Shown piece by piece: positions 37,985-46,400 of a stretch of DNA of 64,000 nucleotides. The position numbers and the translations under genes were made by a program. The first letter of the stretch is position 1; every line of letters starts with the position of its first letter. The notes under the pieces are model-generated. The model saw nothing but the letters and a program-made list of their open reading frames with translations, had not been told where the DNA came from and searched no databases. The stretch is from NCBI RefSeq assembly GCF_000445105.1, contig NZ_ATDP01000076.1, forward strand, positions 1 through 64,000. Reading direction: 5' to 3'. This stretch comes from Sphingobium lactosutens DS20 (GTDB lineage: Bacteria; Pseudomonadota; Alphaproteobacteria; Sphingomonadales; Sphingomonadaceae).

Positions 37985-40675
37985 ATGGTGTTGGACTGGC
38001 CGCAGACCGAAGCGCGAATCCGCGCAAATTCGCCATTTCTGGCGCGGGCGATGGAACGCTACCCCCTCGTCGTGGCGCAGATGGCGCAGGGGAATATGGA
38101 CGGGGCGCTGGCCGCCGCCCATGCCGTTGCCGACCCGCAGGACGGCGTCGCGCGATCATTGCGGCGGCGGCGCGGGGCGATCGCGCTGGCGGTGGCGGGG
38201 GCCGACCTGTCGGGCGCATGGGACCTGGATCGGGTGACGCGCGCCTTGTCGGACTTTGCCGATCAGGCGCTGGAGGAAGCGATCGCGGCGGCGATGCAGG
38301 AACGCTATCCCGATGCCGACCATAGGGGCTTTGTCGTGCTGGCGCTGGGCAAGCATGGCAGCCGCGAACTCAATTATTCATCCGATATCGATCCGATTTT
38401 GCTCTACGACCCCGCCACCCTGCCGCACGGCGTGCGCGAGGATGTGGCGGATGCGGCGGTGCGAATCGGCCGGCGGGTGAGCGAATTATTGAGCGCCCGC
38501 GATGGCGACGGCTATGTGTTCCGCGTGGACCTGCGGTTGCGGCCCTCGCCCGAAGCGACGCCGATCGCCCTGCCGGTGGACGCGGCGATCGGCTATTATG
38601 AATCGACCGCCCTGGGATGGGAGCAGGCGGCGTTCATCCGCGCGCGGGCGGCGGCCGGGGACAAGGCGCTGGGCGAGGAGTTCCTGCGCCAGATCCGCCC
38701 CTTTGTCTGGCGGCGCAGCCTGGACTTCGGCGCGATCGACGCGATCGTCGATATTTCCCGCCGCATCCGCGATCATTATGCGCAGGGGCAGGCCTTCGGG
38801 CCGGGCTATGATTTGAAGCGCGGGCGCGGTGGCATTCGCGAGGTCGAGTTTTTCGCGCAGGTGCACCAGCTGATCCATGGCGGGCGCGACCCGTCGCTGC
38901 GATCGGGCAACACGCGCGAGGCGCTGCGCGCGCTGGCCGAGGCCGGGGTGATCGCGGGGCAAGTCGCTGCGCGGCTGGACGAGGCCTATGTCCTGTTGCG
39001 CACCATCGAGCATCGGTTGCAGATGGTCGAGGACCGCCAGACGCATGAACTGCCGCCGACGATGGCCGGCATCGACACGGTCGCGCGGCTGCATGGGCTG
39101 GCCGACGGCGCGGCCCTGCTGGACCTGCTGCGGCCGCAAGTGGAGTGGGTAGGCCGTAATTATGACCGGTTGAACCCGGACAATGACGACGCGTCCCTGT
39201 CGCAGGATGAGGACAAGCTGAAGGCGCAACTGATCGACATGGGCTTTGCCGATGCCGACACGCCGCTGGCGCGGATCGGGCGCTGGCGCGGAGGAACGGT
39301 GCGGGCGTTGCGCAGCGCGGCATCGCGCGACGCGCTGGAGCAATTACTGCCGGGGCTGATGCGCGCGCTGGCGCAGGCGCCCGACCCGACCCGTGCATTG
39401 AACCGGCTGGACGACATGATCGGCCGGCTGCCGAGCGCGATCAATTTCTTCAAGCTGCTGGCGGCACGCCCGGCGCTGGTCGAATTGCTGGCGGACGTGC
39501 TGAGCCATGCGCCGACGCTGGCGGACGCGCTGGGGCGGCGGGCGGAATTGCTGGACGGGCTGATCGACGCCAGCGCCTTCGACCCGCCGCCGCCGGTGCC
39601 TCAACTGGCGACGCAATTGTCCGCGCTGGAACCGGGCGAGGATTATCAGACGCTGCTCGACCGGGTGCGGCAGAAGGTCGGCGACCGGCGCTTTGCCCTG
39701 GGCGTGCAGATCATCCGGGGCGGCGATCCGATCGAGGCGGGGCGGGGCTATGGCCGCGTGGCGCTGGCGGCGATCGAGGCGCTCTGCGCGGCGACGGTCG
39801 CCGAGTTCGAGGCGGCGCATGGCAAGGTGCCGGGCGGCGAACTGCTGATCCTGGCGCTGGGGCGGCTGGGCGGCGGGGTGCTGACCCATGCGTCGGACCT
39901 GGATCTGGTCTATCTGTTCACCGGCGATTTCCTGGCCGAATCCGATGGGCCAAAGCCGCTGGGCGCGACGCAATATTTCAATCGGCTGGGGCAGCGCATC
40001 ACCAACGCGCTGTCGGTGCATACCGCGTCGGGTCCGCTCTATGAGGTGGATACAAGGTTGCGGCCATCGGGCACGCAGGGGTTGCTGGCGGTCAGCCTGG
40101 ACAGTTTCGCCCGCTATCAGCGTGAGGAAGCCTGGACCTGGGAGCATCTGGCGCTGACGCGGGCGCGGCCGGTATTTGGTTCGGCGCAGGCGCGCGCGGC
40201 GCTGGACGCGGTGCTCAGGGAAACGCTGGAGCGGCCGCGCGACAAGGAGGAATTGACGCGGCAGGCGGTCAAGATGCGCGGCGACATCGCCCGGCACAAG
40301 CCGCCCGCCAGCGACATGGACGTCAAGCTGGTGCCCGGTGGCCTTGTCGACCTGGAATTTCTGATCCATGTCAGCCAGTTCCGCCACGGCATGGCGTTCG
40401 ATCCCGACCTGTCGGTGGCGCTGTCGCAATTGGTCGAGGCGGGGCATCTGCCCGCCGCGCTGATCGACGCGCATGACCTCATCACCCGTTATCTGATCGT
40501 GTCGCGACTGGTATCGCCCGGATCGACCGAACCGCCAGAAGCCACACGGCCGCTGATGGCGCGCGCCTGCGGCCAGGCGGATTGGGACGCATTGCTTGCA
40601 AGCTATGCGCAGGCGCGGCAATGCGTGGGCGAAACATGGGCGGCGATCGCCGCGCCCTATCAGGAGGACGCATGA
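37985..40675 (+). CDS. glnE: Bifunctional glutamine synthetase adenylyltransferase/deadenylase
   Basis: It adjusts glutamine synthetase activity by adding or removing AMP in response to PII. The 896-residue protein has two nucleotidyltransferase domains. The deadenylase half shows GSRELNYSSDIDPILLYD. The adenylylating half shows GRLGGGVLTHASDLDLVYLF. Each has the metal-binding D-x-D pair, and helical bundles join them. It is slightly shorter than E. coli GlnE (946). ATG 37985 has AAGGAG upstream. The stop overlaps the start of bcp. Confidence 0.96.
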   Translation: MVLDWPQTEARIRANSPFLARAMERYPLVVAQMAQGNMDGALAAAHAVADPQDGVARSLRRRRGAIALAVAGADLSGAWDLDRVTRALSDFADQALEEAIAAAMQERYPDADHRGFVVLALGKHGSRELNYSSDIDPILLYDPATLPHGVREDVADAAVRIGRRVSELLSARDGDGYVFRVDLRLRPSPEATPIALPVDAAIGYYESTALGWEQAAFIRARAAAGDKALGEEFLRQIRPFVWRRSLDFGAIDAIVDISRRIRDHYAQGQAFGPGYDLKRGRGGIREVEFFAQVHQLIHGGRDPSLRSGNTREALRALAEAGVIAGQVAARLDEAYVLLRTIEHRLQMVEDRQTHELPPTMAGIDTVARLHGLADGAALLDLLRPQVEWVGRNYDRLNPDNDDASLSQDEDKLKAQLIDMGFADADTPLARIGRWRGGTVRALRSAASRDALEQLLPGLMRALAQAPDPTRALNRLDDMIGRLPSAINFFKLLAARPALVELLADVLSHAPTLADALGRRAELLDGLIDASAFDPPPPVPQLATQLSALEPGEDYQTLLDRVRQKVGDRRFALGVQIIRGGDPIEAGRGYGRVALAAIEALCAATVAEFEAAHGKVPGGELLILALGRLGGGVLTHASDLDLVYLFTGDFLAESDGPKPLGATQYFNRLGQRITNALSVHTASGPLYEVDTRLRPSGTQGLLAVSLDSFARYQREEAWTWEHLALTRARPVFGSAQARAALDAVLRETLERPRDKEELTRQAVKMRGDIARHKPPASDMDVKLVPGGLVDLEFLIHVSQFRHGMAFDPDLSVALSQLVEAGHLPAALIDAHDLITRYLIVSRLVSPGSTEPPEATRPLMARACGQADWDALLASYAQARQCVGETWAAIAAPYQEDA

Positions 40676-41136
40676 TGCTGGAAGTTGGGGACGCCATTCC
40701 CGCAGTGACGCTCAAGGACATGGAGGGCGTGGACTTCGCGCTCGATCATTATAGCGGCAAGCCGCTGGTGGTCTATTTCTACCCCAAGGCCGACACGCCC
40801 GGATGCACCAACGAGGCGAAGGACTTTACCGCGATGGCGGACGAATATGCCGCCGCCGGCGTGCCGGTGATCGGCATTTCCAAGGACAAGCCGGCCAAGC
40901 TCAAGACATTTTCCGAGAAATATGGGCTGAGCGTCATATTGGCTTCGGACGAGCCGGGCGACGCCTGCGCTGCGTTCGGAACCTGGGTCGAAAAATCCAT
41001 GTATGGCCGCACCTATATGGGCATCGAGCGGGCAACCTTCCTGGTCGGCGCCGACGGCACGGTGCAGCGGGTCTGGCCCAAGGTGAAGGTGAAGGGCCAC
41101 GCGGCCGAGGTGCTGGAGGCGGCGCGGGCGCTTTGA
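40672..41136 (+). CDS. bcp: Thioredoxin-dependent thiol peroxidase (Bcp/PrxQ)
   Basis: A 154-residue cytoplasmic peroxiredoxin that reduces hydrogen and alkyl peroxides. The peroxidatic Cys is in TPGCTNEAKDF. The resolving Cys five residues later found in many PrxQ proteins is replaced by Lys or Asp here, so it may work as an atypical or 1-Cys form; another Cys (GDACAAFG) exists. AGGAGG precedes the ATG. Both ends overlap neighbours (glnE before, DUF455 after), indicating one operon. Confidence 0.93.
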   Translation: MMLEVGDAIPAVTLKDMEGVDFALDHYSGKPLVVYFYPKADTPGCTNEAKDFTAMADEYAAAGVPVIGISKDKPAKLKTFSEKYGLSVILASDEPGDACAAFGTWVEKSMYGRTYMGIERATFLVGADGTVQRVWPKVKVKGHAAEVLEAARAL

Positions 41137-41942
41137 CCCTGCCAACACATATCGACACGGTGGGCGCGGCTTGTGCCCATGTGCTGATGACGTCCGAGCC
41201 ACCCGCCAAGTTGATGGCGGCGCGGGCGGTGGCGCGCGCGTGGCGGCTGGGACGGCTGGCGCATCGGTTCGATGCCGCCATGCCCGACGTGCCGGCGCGA
41301 CCGGCTGCGCTGACGCTGCTGCCGCCCAACCAGATGCCACGGCGCGGCAGGATCGGCTCCGAGCGGTCGCGGATCGCGATGATCCATGCGTTGGCGCATA
41401 TCGAATTTGTGGCGATCGACCTGGCGTTCGATCTGATCGGCCGCTTTGGTGGGGAATTTCCCGCAGCCTTCACCGACGAATGGATGCGGGTGGGGGCGGA
41501 TGAGGCGATGCATTTCGCCCTGCTCGACCGGCGGCTGCGGCAGATGGGGAGCCATTATGGCGCGTTGCCCGCGCATGACGGGCTGTGGGACGCGGCGCGC
41601 GAGACGGCGGGCGACGCGCTGGCGCGGCTGGCGATCGTGCCGATGGTGCTGGAGGCGCGCGCGCTCGACATCACGCCCGCGACCGTCACGCGATTCGAAG
41701 GCGCGGGCGATCATGTGACCGGCCGCATCCTTCGCCGGATTGTCGATGATGAGATTCGCCATGTCGCGGCGGGGACGGGGTGGTTCAACTGGGCGACGAA
41801 CGGAAAGGGGCTGGACGCCCCGAACCATTACCAAATGCTTGTGAAACGGCATTTTCGTGGCAGCCTGAAGCCGCCTTTCAACGACTCGGCGCGTCGACAG
41901 GCCGGTTTAACCGAAGATTTTTACGTCGCGCTTGCAAGCTGA
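41133..41942 (+). CDS. DUF455 ferritin-like protein
   Basis: A 269-residue protein matching DUF455, a ferritin-like four-helix family of unknown function with conserved Glu/His (IALAHIEFVAIDLAFDLIGR-like helix and DEAMHFALLDRRL, then VDDEIRHVAAG). The start is TTG 41133, overlapping the bcp stop in TTGA. It gives the usual family length. The first downstream in-frame ATG (41187) would remove 18 residues of a conserved-looking helix. Possible role in metal or oxygen chemistry, not shown. Confidence 0.85.
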   Translation: MTLPTHIDTVGAACAHVLMTSEPPAKLMAARAVARAWRLGRLAHRFDAAMPDVPARPAALTLLPPNQMPRRGRIGSERSRIAMIHALAHIEFVAIDLAFDLIGRFGGEFPAAFTDEWMRVGADEAMHFALLDRRLRQMGSHYGALPAHDGLWDAARETAGDALARLAIVPMVLEARALDITPATVTRFEGAGDHVTGRILRRIVDDEIRHVAAGTGWFNWATNGKGLDAPNHYQMLVKRHFRGSLKPPFNDSARRQAGLTEDFYVALAS

Positions 41943-42049
41943 GCGCCGATTTGCAGTCTGCACCACCAGCGGGGGCGGCATTCTGTCGCCAAACATACAA
42001 CACGGGAAGCGCCGAGAGACATAGTCTCCGGCTGATAGTCGGGGTCTGC

Positions 42050-42778
42050 ATGTCGGTTTCTAATATGGTCAATGCGCGCGGTTCGATGATGTTCCAGACC
42101 GTGTCGAAATTTTTTACGCTGGTTGGAGGGATGGCAGTCGCAGGCGCGCTGAGCGCCGCCGCCCCGGCCCAGGCCGCCACCGATGATGATGACCCCTATG
42201 GTGATGTGCCCGCCGCCGCGACGCAGACCAGCCAAAATGACGCGGGCTTTGCCAATCTGTTCGCCAGCCTGCAGCGCCTGGACGGCGTGACCAAGGCGGC
42301 TGCGTATATCCCGTCGGGCCGCCCGGTTTCCAAATTGTCGCTAACGTCCAATTTCGGCGTGCGGTCCGACCCGTTCAACGGCGGCGCGCGGATGCACAAG
42401 GGCATCGACATTCCGGGGCCCGTGGGCACGCCGATCTATGCCACCGCCGATGGCGTCGTCAGCCGCGCCGGATGGGCCAGCGGCTATGGCAATCTGGTCC
42501 AGATCACCCATGGCAGCGGCATGGAAACGCGCTATGGCCATATGTCGAAGCTGCTGGTGTCGCCCAACAGCTATGTGAAGCGCGGCCAGATCATCGGCCT
42601 GATGGGATCGACCGGCCGTTCGACCGGCAGCCACCTTCATTATGAAGTCCGCGTCGATGGCGCGGCGATCAACCCCATTCCTTTCGTGTCCGGCCCCGAT
42701 TATCTGGTGGCGATGAACACCAAACCGCCGGTCGCCATGGGCGGCCCGACCAAGGCCGAAGAACAAGCGGCCGACTGA
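42050..42778 (+). CDS. Exported M23 family metallopeptidase
   Basis: A 242-residue LytM-type cell-wall peptidase or regulator. A signal-like helix ends at the APAQA site. The M23 core has the ligands His (MHKGIDIPG), Asp, and HLHYEVRV near the C-terminus, with the glycine-rich GDGVVSRAG and GSGMETRYGHM strands. All three zinc ligands (H-x3-D, HLH) look intact, so activity is plausible. ATG 42050 is one of several in-frame starts. A strong terminator follows. Confidence 0.9.
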   Translation: MSVSNMVNARGSMMFQTVSKFFTLVGGMAVAGALSAAAPAQAATDDDDPYGDVPAAATQTSQNDAGFANLFASLQRLDGVTKAAAYIPSGRPVSKLSLTSNFGVRSDPFNGGARMHKGIDIPGPVGTPIYATADGVVSRAGWASGYGNLVQITHGSGMETRYGHMSKLLVSPNSYVKRGQIIGLMGSTGRSTGSHLHYEVRVDGAAINPIPFVSGPDYLVAMNTKPPVAMGGPTKAEEQAAD

Positions 42779-42802
42779 TCCCCCGTTTTCCGGCACTTTC
42801 GC

Positions 42803-42837
42803 AAAGGCCCGGCCCCCTATGGGTTGCCGGGCCTTTT
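42803..42837 (+). terminator. Intrinsic terminator after the M23 gene
   Basis: An 11-bp perfect stem (AAAGGCCCGGC/GCCGGGCCTTT) with a 12-base loop is followed by TT. The A-run before it makes it bidirectional in principle. It separates the M23 gene from erpA. Confidence 0.8.
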
Positions 42838-42858
42838 GCCTGATCCTATCTAGACGCC

Positions 42859-43185
42859 ATGGCCGACATCGACCTTACCCCCTCCGCCGCCGCCCGCGTC
42901 GCGGCGATCGCCGCCAAACAGGGCAAGCCAGCCATTCTTCGCCTGTCGGTGGAAGGCGGCGGTTGTTCGGGCTTTCAATATCGCTTCGGCCTGGCCGAGG
43001 CGGTCGAGCCTGAGGATATGGCGGTGGAGCGCGATGGCGTGACGCTGGTGGTCGATGATGTCAGCATCGACCTGGTGCGCGGATCGGCGGTCGATTTCGT
43101 GTCGGACCTGGGCGGGCAGGCGTTCAAGGTGACGAACCCCAACGCGACCGCCGGGTGCGGTTGCGGCACCAGCTTTTCGGTCTAA
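42859..43185 (+). CDS. erpA: Iron-sulfur cluster insertion protein (A-type)
   Basis: A 108-residue A-type carrier that delivers [2Fe-2S]/[4Fe-4S] clusters to apo-enzymes. The three conserved cysteines are in GGGCSGFQYRFGLA and GCGCGTSFSV. The C-terminal GCGCG is as in IscA/ErpA. The downstream exonuclease III gene is a frequent partner of erpA in alphaproteobacteria, which supports ErpA over IscA. Other Isc/Suf genes are not present here. Confidence 0.92.
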   Translation: MADIDLTPSAAARVAAIAAKQGKPAILRLSVEGGGCSGFQYRFGLAEAVEPEDMAVERDGVTLVVDDVSIDLVRGSAVDFVSDLGGQAFKVTNPNATAGCGCGTSFSV

Positions 43186-43261
43186 CGCGTCTTCCGTTTG
43201 AAAAGCAGGGCGCGGCTGCGTAGGCAGGGGCCTGTTCCTCTTGCAACGGATGTCCTCCTTC

Positions 43262-44038
43262 ATGCGCATCGCGACCTTCAACATCAACGGCATCAAGGCG
43301 CGGTTGCCGCGCCTGCTGGAATGGCTGGATGAAACGCGGCCCGATGTCGCTTGCCTGCAAGAAATCAAGACCAGCGACGAAACCTTCCCGATCAAGGATA
43401 TCGAGGGCGCCGGCTATGGCGCGATATGGCACGGGCAAAAGGGTTTCAACGGCGTCGCCATCCTGGCGCGGGGCGACATGCCGGTCGAGGTGCGGCGCGG
43501 GCTGGAGGGCGAGCCGGAGGACGAGCATAGCCGCTATCTGGAGGCGGATGTGAAGGGCGTGCGGGTCGCGTCCATCTACCTGCCCAACGGCAATCCGCAG
43601 CCGGGGCCGAAATTCGATTACAAACTGCGCTCGATGGAACGGCTGCGTCGGCGCGCGGCGGAAATCTGGGCGGACGAAGTGCCGGCGGTGCTGGCAGGCG
43701 ATTATAATGTCATCCCGCGTGACGTGGACACCTTCTCGGTCAAGGCAATGGCGGACGATGCGCTGATGCAGCCGGAAAGCCGCGCGGCCTATCGCCGGAT
43801 GCTGAATGACGGGTGGACCGACGCGATAGTGAGCCGCCATCCCGCCGGCGGCGTGTGGACCTTCTGGGACTATCAGGCCAATAGCTGGCCGCGCGACGCG
43901 GGGTTCCGCATCGACCATCTGCTGCTCAGTCCGGCGGCGGCAGACCGCCTGATCGACGCGCAGGTGGACAAGGACTTTCGCGGCCGGGAAAAGGCCAGTG
44001 ACCATGCGCCGACCTGGGTGGAGCTGCGTCCGGCCTGA
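43262..44038 (+). CDS. xthA: Exodeoxyribonuclease III
   Basis: A 258-residue AP endonuclease/3'-exonuclease of the ExoIII/EEP family in base-excision repair. Motifs are FNINGIKARL, CLQEIKTSDE (metal Glu), GDYNVIPRDVD (catalytic Asp/Asn), and the C-terminal SDHAPTWVEL (His). ATG 43262 is the family-standard start; an in-frame TTG and ATG slightly upstream are alternatives. It follows erpA by 76 bp. Confidence 0.96.
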   Translation: MRIATFNINGIKARLPRLLEWLDETRPDVACLQEIKTSDETFPIKDIEGAGYGAIWHGQKGFNGVAILARGDMPVEVRRGLEGEPEDEHSRYLEADVKGVRVASIYLPNGNPQPGPKFDYKLRSMERLRRRAAEIWADEVPAVLAGDYNVIPRDVDTFSVKAMADDALMQPESRAAYRRMLNDGWTDAIVSRHPAGGVWTFWDYQANSWPRDAGFRIDHLLLSPAAADRLIDAQVDKDFRGREKASDHAPTWVELRPA

Positions 44039-44044
44039 TTTTAC

Positions 44045-44083
44045 CGGGGTAATATTGACTCAATAAAATCCGGGTAATAATGG
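44045..44083 (+). promoter_or_regulatory. Promoter with direct repeats before DUF2239
   Basis: TTGACT at 44055-44060, a 17-bp spacer, and TAATGG at 44078-44083 form a good sigma-70-like promoter. Two near-identical decamers (CGGGGTAATA at 44045 and CCGGGTAATA at 44070, 25 bp apart) flank the -35 and overlap the -10, so a repressor binding them would block it. The region is AT-rich against a GC-rich background. Confidence 0.55.
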
Positions 44084-44104
44084 TGCTGCCGAAGGAGATT
44101 CGGC

Positions 44105-44626
44105 ATGGAACGGACATTGACGGCTTTTGCGGGAGACCTGTGGATCGCAACGGGCGATGAGGGGGAGGTGCGCGCGGCGCTGCGCGCCATGGGCGAGGAA
44201 GCGCAGAATATCCTGCTGTTCGACGATGCGACCGGCCGGCAGGTGGATATCGACCTGCGCGGCCCGGTAGTCGAGCAAGCGCGGGGCAGGGGACGGCCCA
44301 GGCTGGGCGTCCAGCCGCGCGAGGTGACGCTGCTGCCGCGCCACTGGGACTGGCTCGCCATCCAGCCGGGCGGCGCATCGGCCACGCTACGCCGCCTGGT
44401 CGAACAGGCGCGCAAGGCCAGCGCCGCCACGCCCGACCCGCGCGCGGCGATGGATGCGGCCTATCACTTCATGACGGCGATAGCGGGCGATCGCCCCGGT
44501 TATGAAGCGGCGATCCGCGCGCTGTTCGCGAAGGATGGGGCGCAGTTCGCCACGCTGACGCAGGAATGGCCTTCGGGCATTCGCGATCATGCCAGAGCGC
44601 TGGCGGCGCCGGCGCTTGGGGGATGA
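44105..44626 (+). CDS. DUF2239 family protein
   Basis: A 173-residue protein matching DUF2239: FAGDLWIATGDEGEV at the N-terminus, a middle RGRPRLGVQPREVTLLPRHW, then WDWLAIQPGGASATLRRLVE, and a C-terminal PSGIRDHARAL. The family has no firm function; it has a basic RPRLGV-type patch and a His/Trp motif. GAAGGAG lies a few bases before ATG 44105. A recognisable promoter with paired repeats precedes it, suggesting regulated expression. Confidence 0.85.
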   Translation: MERTLTAFAGDLWIATGDEGEVRAALRAMGEEAQNILLFDDATGRQVDIDLRGPVVEQARGRGRPRLGVQPREVTLLPRHWDWLAIQPGGASATLRRLVEQARKASAATPDPRAAMDAAYHFMTAIAGDRPGYEAAIRALFAKDGAQFATLTQEWPSGIRDHARALAAPALGG

Positions 44627-44720
44627 TGATGACCCGCCGGCGTCACCCGGATTCGTCAAAAGGCTCGGTACAGGCTTGATCCCGCGTCTTGCCTTGTTCG
44701 ATGGTTGCAACGAAAGCGGG

Positions 44721-44744
44721 ATGCCGGGTCAAGCCCGGCATGAC
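44721..44744. repeat. REP-like palindrome, TCAAG-loop family
   Basis: An 8-bp stem (ATGCCGGG/CCCGGCAT) closes the loop TCAAG and is followed by GAC, the same layout as at 34028. It lies in the 171-bp convergent gap between DUF2239 and the DAG-kinase gene; nothing else is seen there. Confidence 0.6.
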
Positions 44745-44797
44745 GACCAGGAAATCGCAAGGCCGCCCCTGCGCTTCCTTCCCACCCAAACCTGGCC

Positions 44798-45766
44798 TTA
44801 CGCCGCCAGCCTTAGGAAGGGAACGGGTTCGGTCGAGCGCAGGACGATGGGCTTGCCCTCGGATGCTTCGAACAATTCGCCGTCGAGGATGACGCTGCTA
44901 TGATCGCCCTCAATCCGGATCATGTCGCCCTGTTCCAGATGGATGCCGTGCATCTTGGCCTTGCCCACGCGGCCCCAGAGGCTGGCCCAGATGAGGCGCA
45001 GCAGGGCGGGCAAATTCTGGTCCACCGCCATCAGTTTCATGTTGCCCCGGCTGCTGCCGCCTGGCTGAACGCCGAGCAATAGTCGTTCAAGCGTCGTCAC
45101 GATCAACACGGCGAACCGCCCGGCGATCTGGCCGTCGCGAATCAGGGAAATGCTGACGGGCTTGCCCGATGGTGGCAGGAACCGCGCGCGGATGCCGAAC
45201 AGAAGCGAGACGATGACCGCGAGCGCGGTGATGAAATGGCTGAGGCCATTGGACAGGCCCAGCGGATAAATCTGGTTGCGACAATAAAGCATATAGTCGG
45301 CCAGGCCCGCGCCGCCGAGGAACATTCCGAGCACCGGGCGGCTGCCCGCCGCACCGTCGGACAGGGCGATGAGTTCGCGCGCGACGACATGATCGTCGAC
45401 GCCCGACTTGGCGATGGCGACGATGCGCTCCAGCGCCTTTATGGGGTCGCCATGGATGCCAAGGTCCAGCGCGATCAGGTTGGTCTTGCCATTGGGGAGC
45501 ACCGCGATCGGCGGCACCCGGCCGGTGAAATGTTCGCCCTGATAAAGTTCGGTCAGCGACGCCTGCACCGTGCCGTCGCCGCCATTGATGACGATGACGG
45601 CCGGATCGACGCGGGCGATCGTCTGGAACGCCCGGCCGATCTGATCGACATGCTCCACTTCATAATGGAAGATGTCGGGGTTGCTGGCGCAATAGCTGCG
45701 GACGCGCGGAAGGGTCTGGCGGTTGCCCGTCGACTTGGGGTTGGACAGAAGCGCGACGCAGACCAT
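44798..45766 (-). CDS. Diacylglycerol-kinase-family protein
   Basis: A 322-residue lipid-kinase fold protein (DAGK catalytic domain, YegS-like). The glycine-rich nucleotide loop is VINGGDGTVQASL, with VLPNGKTNLIALDL as the second conserved strand. The N-terminal ALLSNPKSTGN matches the family opening. It may phosphorylate a membrane lipid such as diacylglycerol or a sphingoid base; the substrate cannot be read from sequence. It follows the DUF2141 gene by 10 bp on the same strand. Confidence 0.88.
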   Translation of the reverse strand: MVCVALLSNPKSTGNRQTLPRVRSYCASNPDIFHYEVEHVDQIGRAFQTIARVDPAVIVINGGDGTVQASLTELYQGEHFTGRVPPIAVLPNGKTNLIALDLGIHGDPIKALERIVAIAKSGVDDHVVARELIALSDGAAGSRPVLGMFLGGAGLADYMLYCRNQIYPLGLSNGLSHFITALAVIVSLLFGIRARFLPPSGKPVSISLIRDGQIAGRFAVLIVTTLERLLLGVQPGGSSRGNMKLMAVDQNLPALLRLIWASLWGRVGKAKMHGIHLEQGDMIRIEGDHSSVILDGELFEASEGKPIVLRSTEPVPFLRLAA

Positions 45767-45776
45767 GGGCTCTGGT

Positions 45777-46271
45777 TCACATATATTTGAGGTTGATCGT
45801 GATTTTCGTCACGCCGGGGCCAGCCTGGAACGCGGCCTTGCTGATGCTCGGCTTGCCCAGGTTGAAGATGTTGATCGACGGATTGTTGGAAAATCCGCCG
45901 CCATCGCGCGAAATGTCGGTCTTGCCATTGCCGTCGCGATCATGGCGCACGGCGATGCCATAGGTGCCCGGATGCGGCACCGGCATGCAAAAGCGCATGC
46001 CGCCATTGGTGGGCTTCACCGGCACGTCGATGCGGTAGAGCCATTCGCCCTTTTCCAGCCAGGCCGCCTTCGTGCCCGGATAGGATTGCACGCGCACCTT
46101 GCCCGTGGGCGCGACGAAACCGCGCACATCGACCAGGACCGCCGGCCCTTTCGCATCGGCCGCGCAGCGTTCAAGATTATTCGGGATTTCCTGCCCATGG
46201 GCCAGGGCCGGCACGGCGATCACCATCGCTGCCACCGACATCAGACCCATTGCAACTTTTACCATGACCAT
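45777..46271 (-). CDS. DUF2141 family exported protein
   Basis: A 164-residue secreted protein. A signal peptide (VAMGLMSVAAMVIAVPALAH) leads a domain with the DUF2141 pattern: VLVDVRGFVAPTGKVRVQSY and GIAVRHDRDGNGKTD, an EF-hand-like Asp-rich loop, and the C-terminal SISKAAFQAGPG. AGGAG lies four bases before ATG 46271; a second ATG six bases later is possible. It is upstream of and likely coexpressed with the DAG-kinase-like gene. Confidence 0.85.
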   Translation of the reverse strand: MVMVKVAMGLMSVAAMVIAVPALAHGQEIPNNLERCAADAKGPAVLVDVRGFVAPTGKVRVQSYPGTKAAWLEKGEWLYRIDVPVKPTNGGMRFCMPVPHPGTYGIAVRHDRDGNGKTDISRDGGGFSNNPSINIFNLGKPSISKAAFQAGPGVTKITINLKYM

Positions 46272-46400
46272 CAGACTCCTGGAAGCTATAGCCATCCGCA
46301 TGGATCGGATGGCGAGCCCCTGTTCGCCCCGCAAACTTACCCGTTCCGATATGGGCGGGCTTTGCGGCCAAAACATGGTGATGGGACGACGACTTAGAGA

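Noticed and set aside
39344..40621. 425-codon minus-strand frame opposite glnE
   Set aside because: Opposite a certain gene; high Arg/Gln content and no domain.
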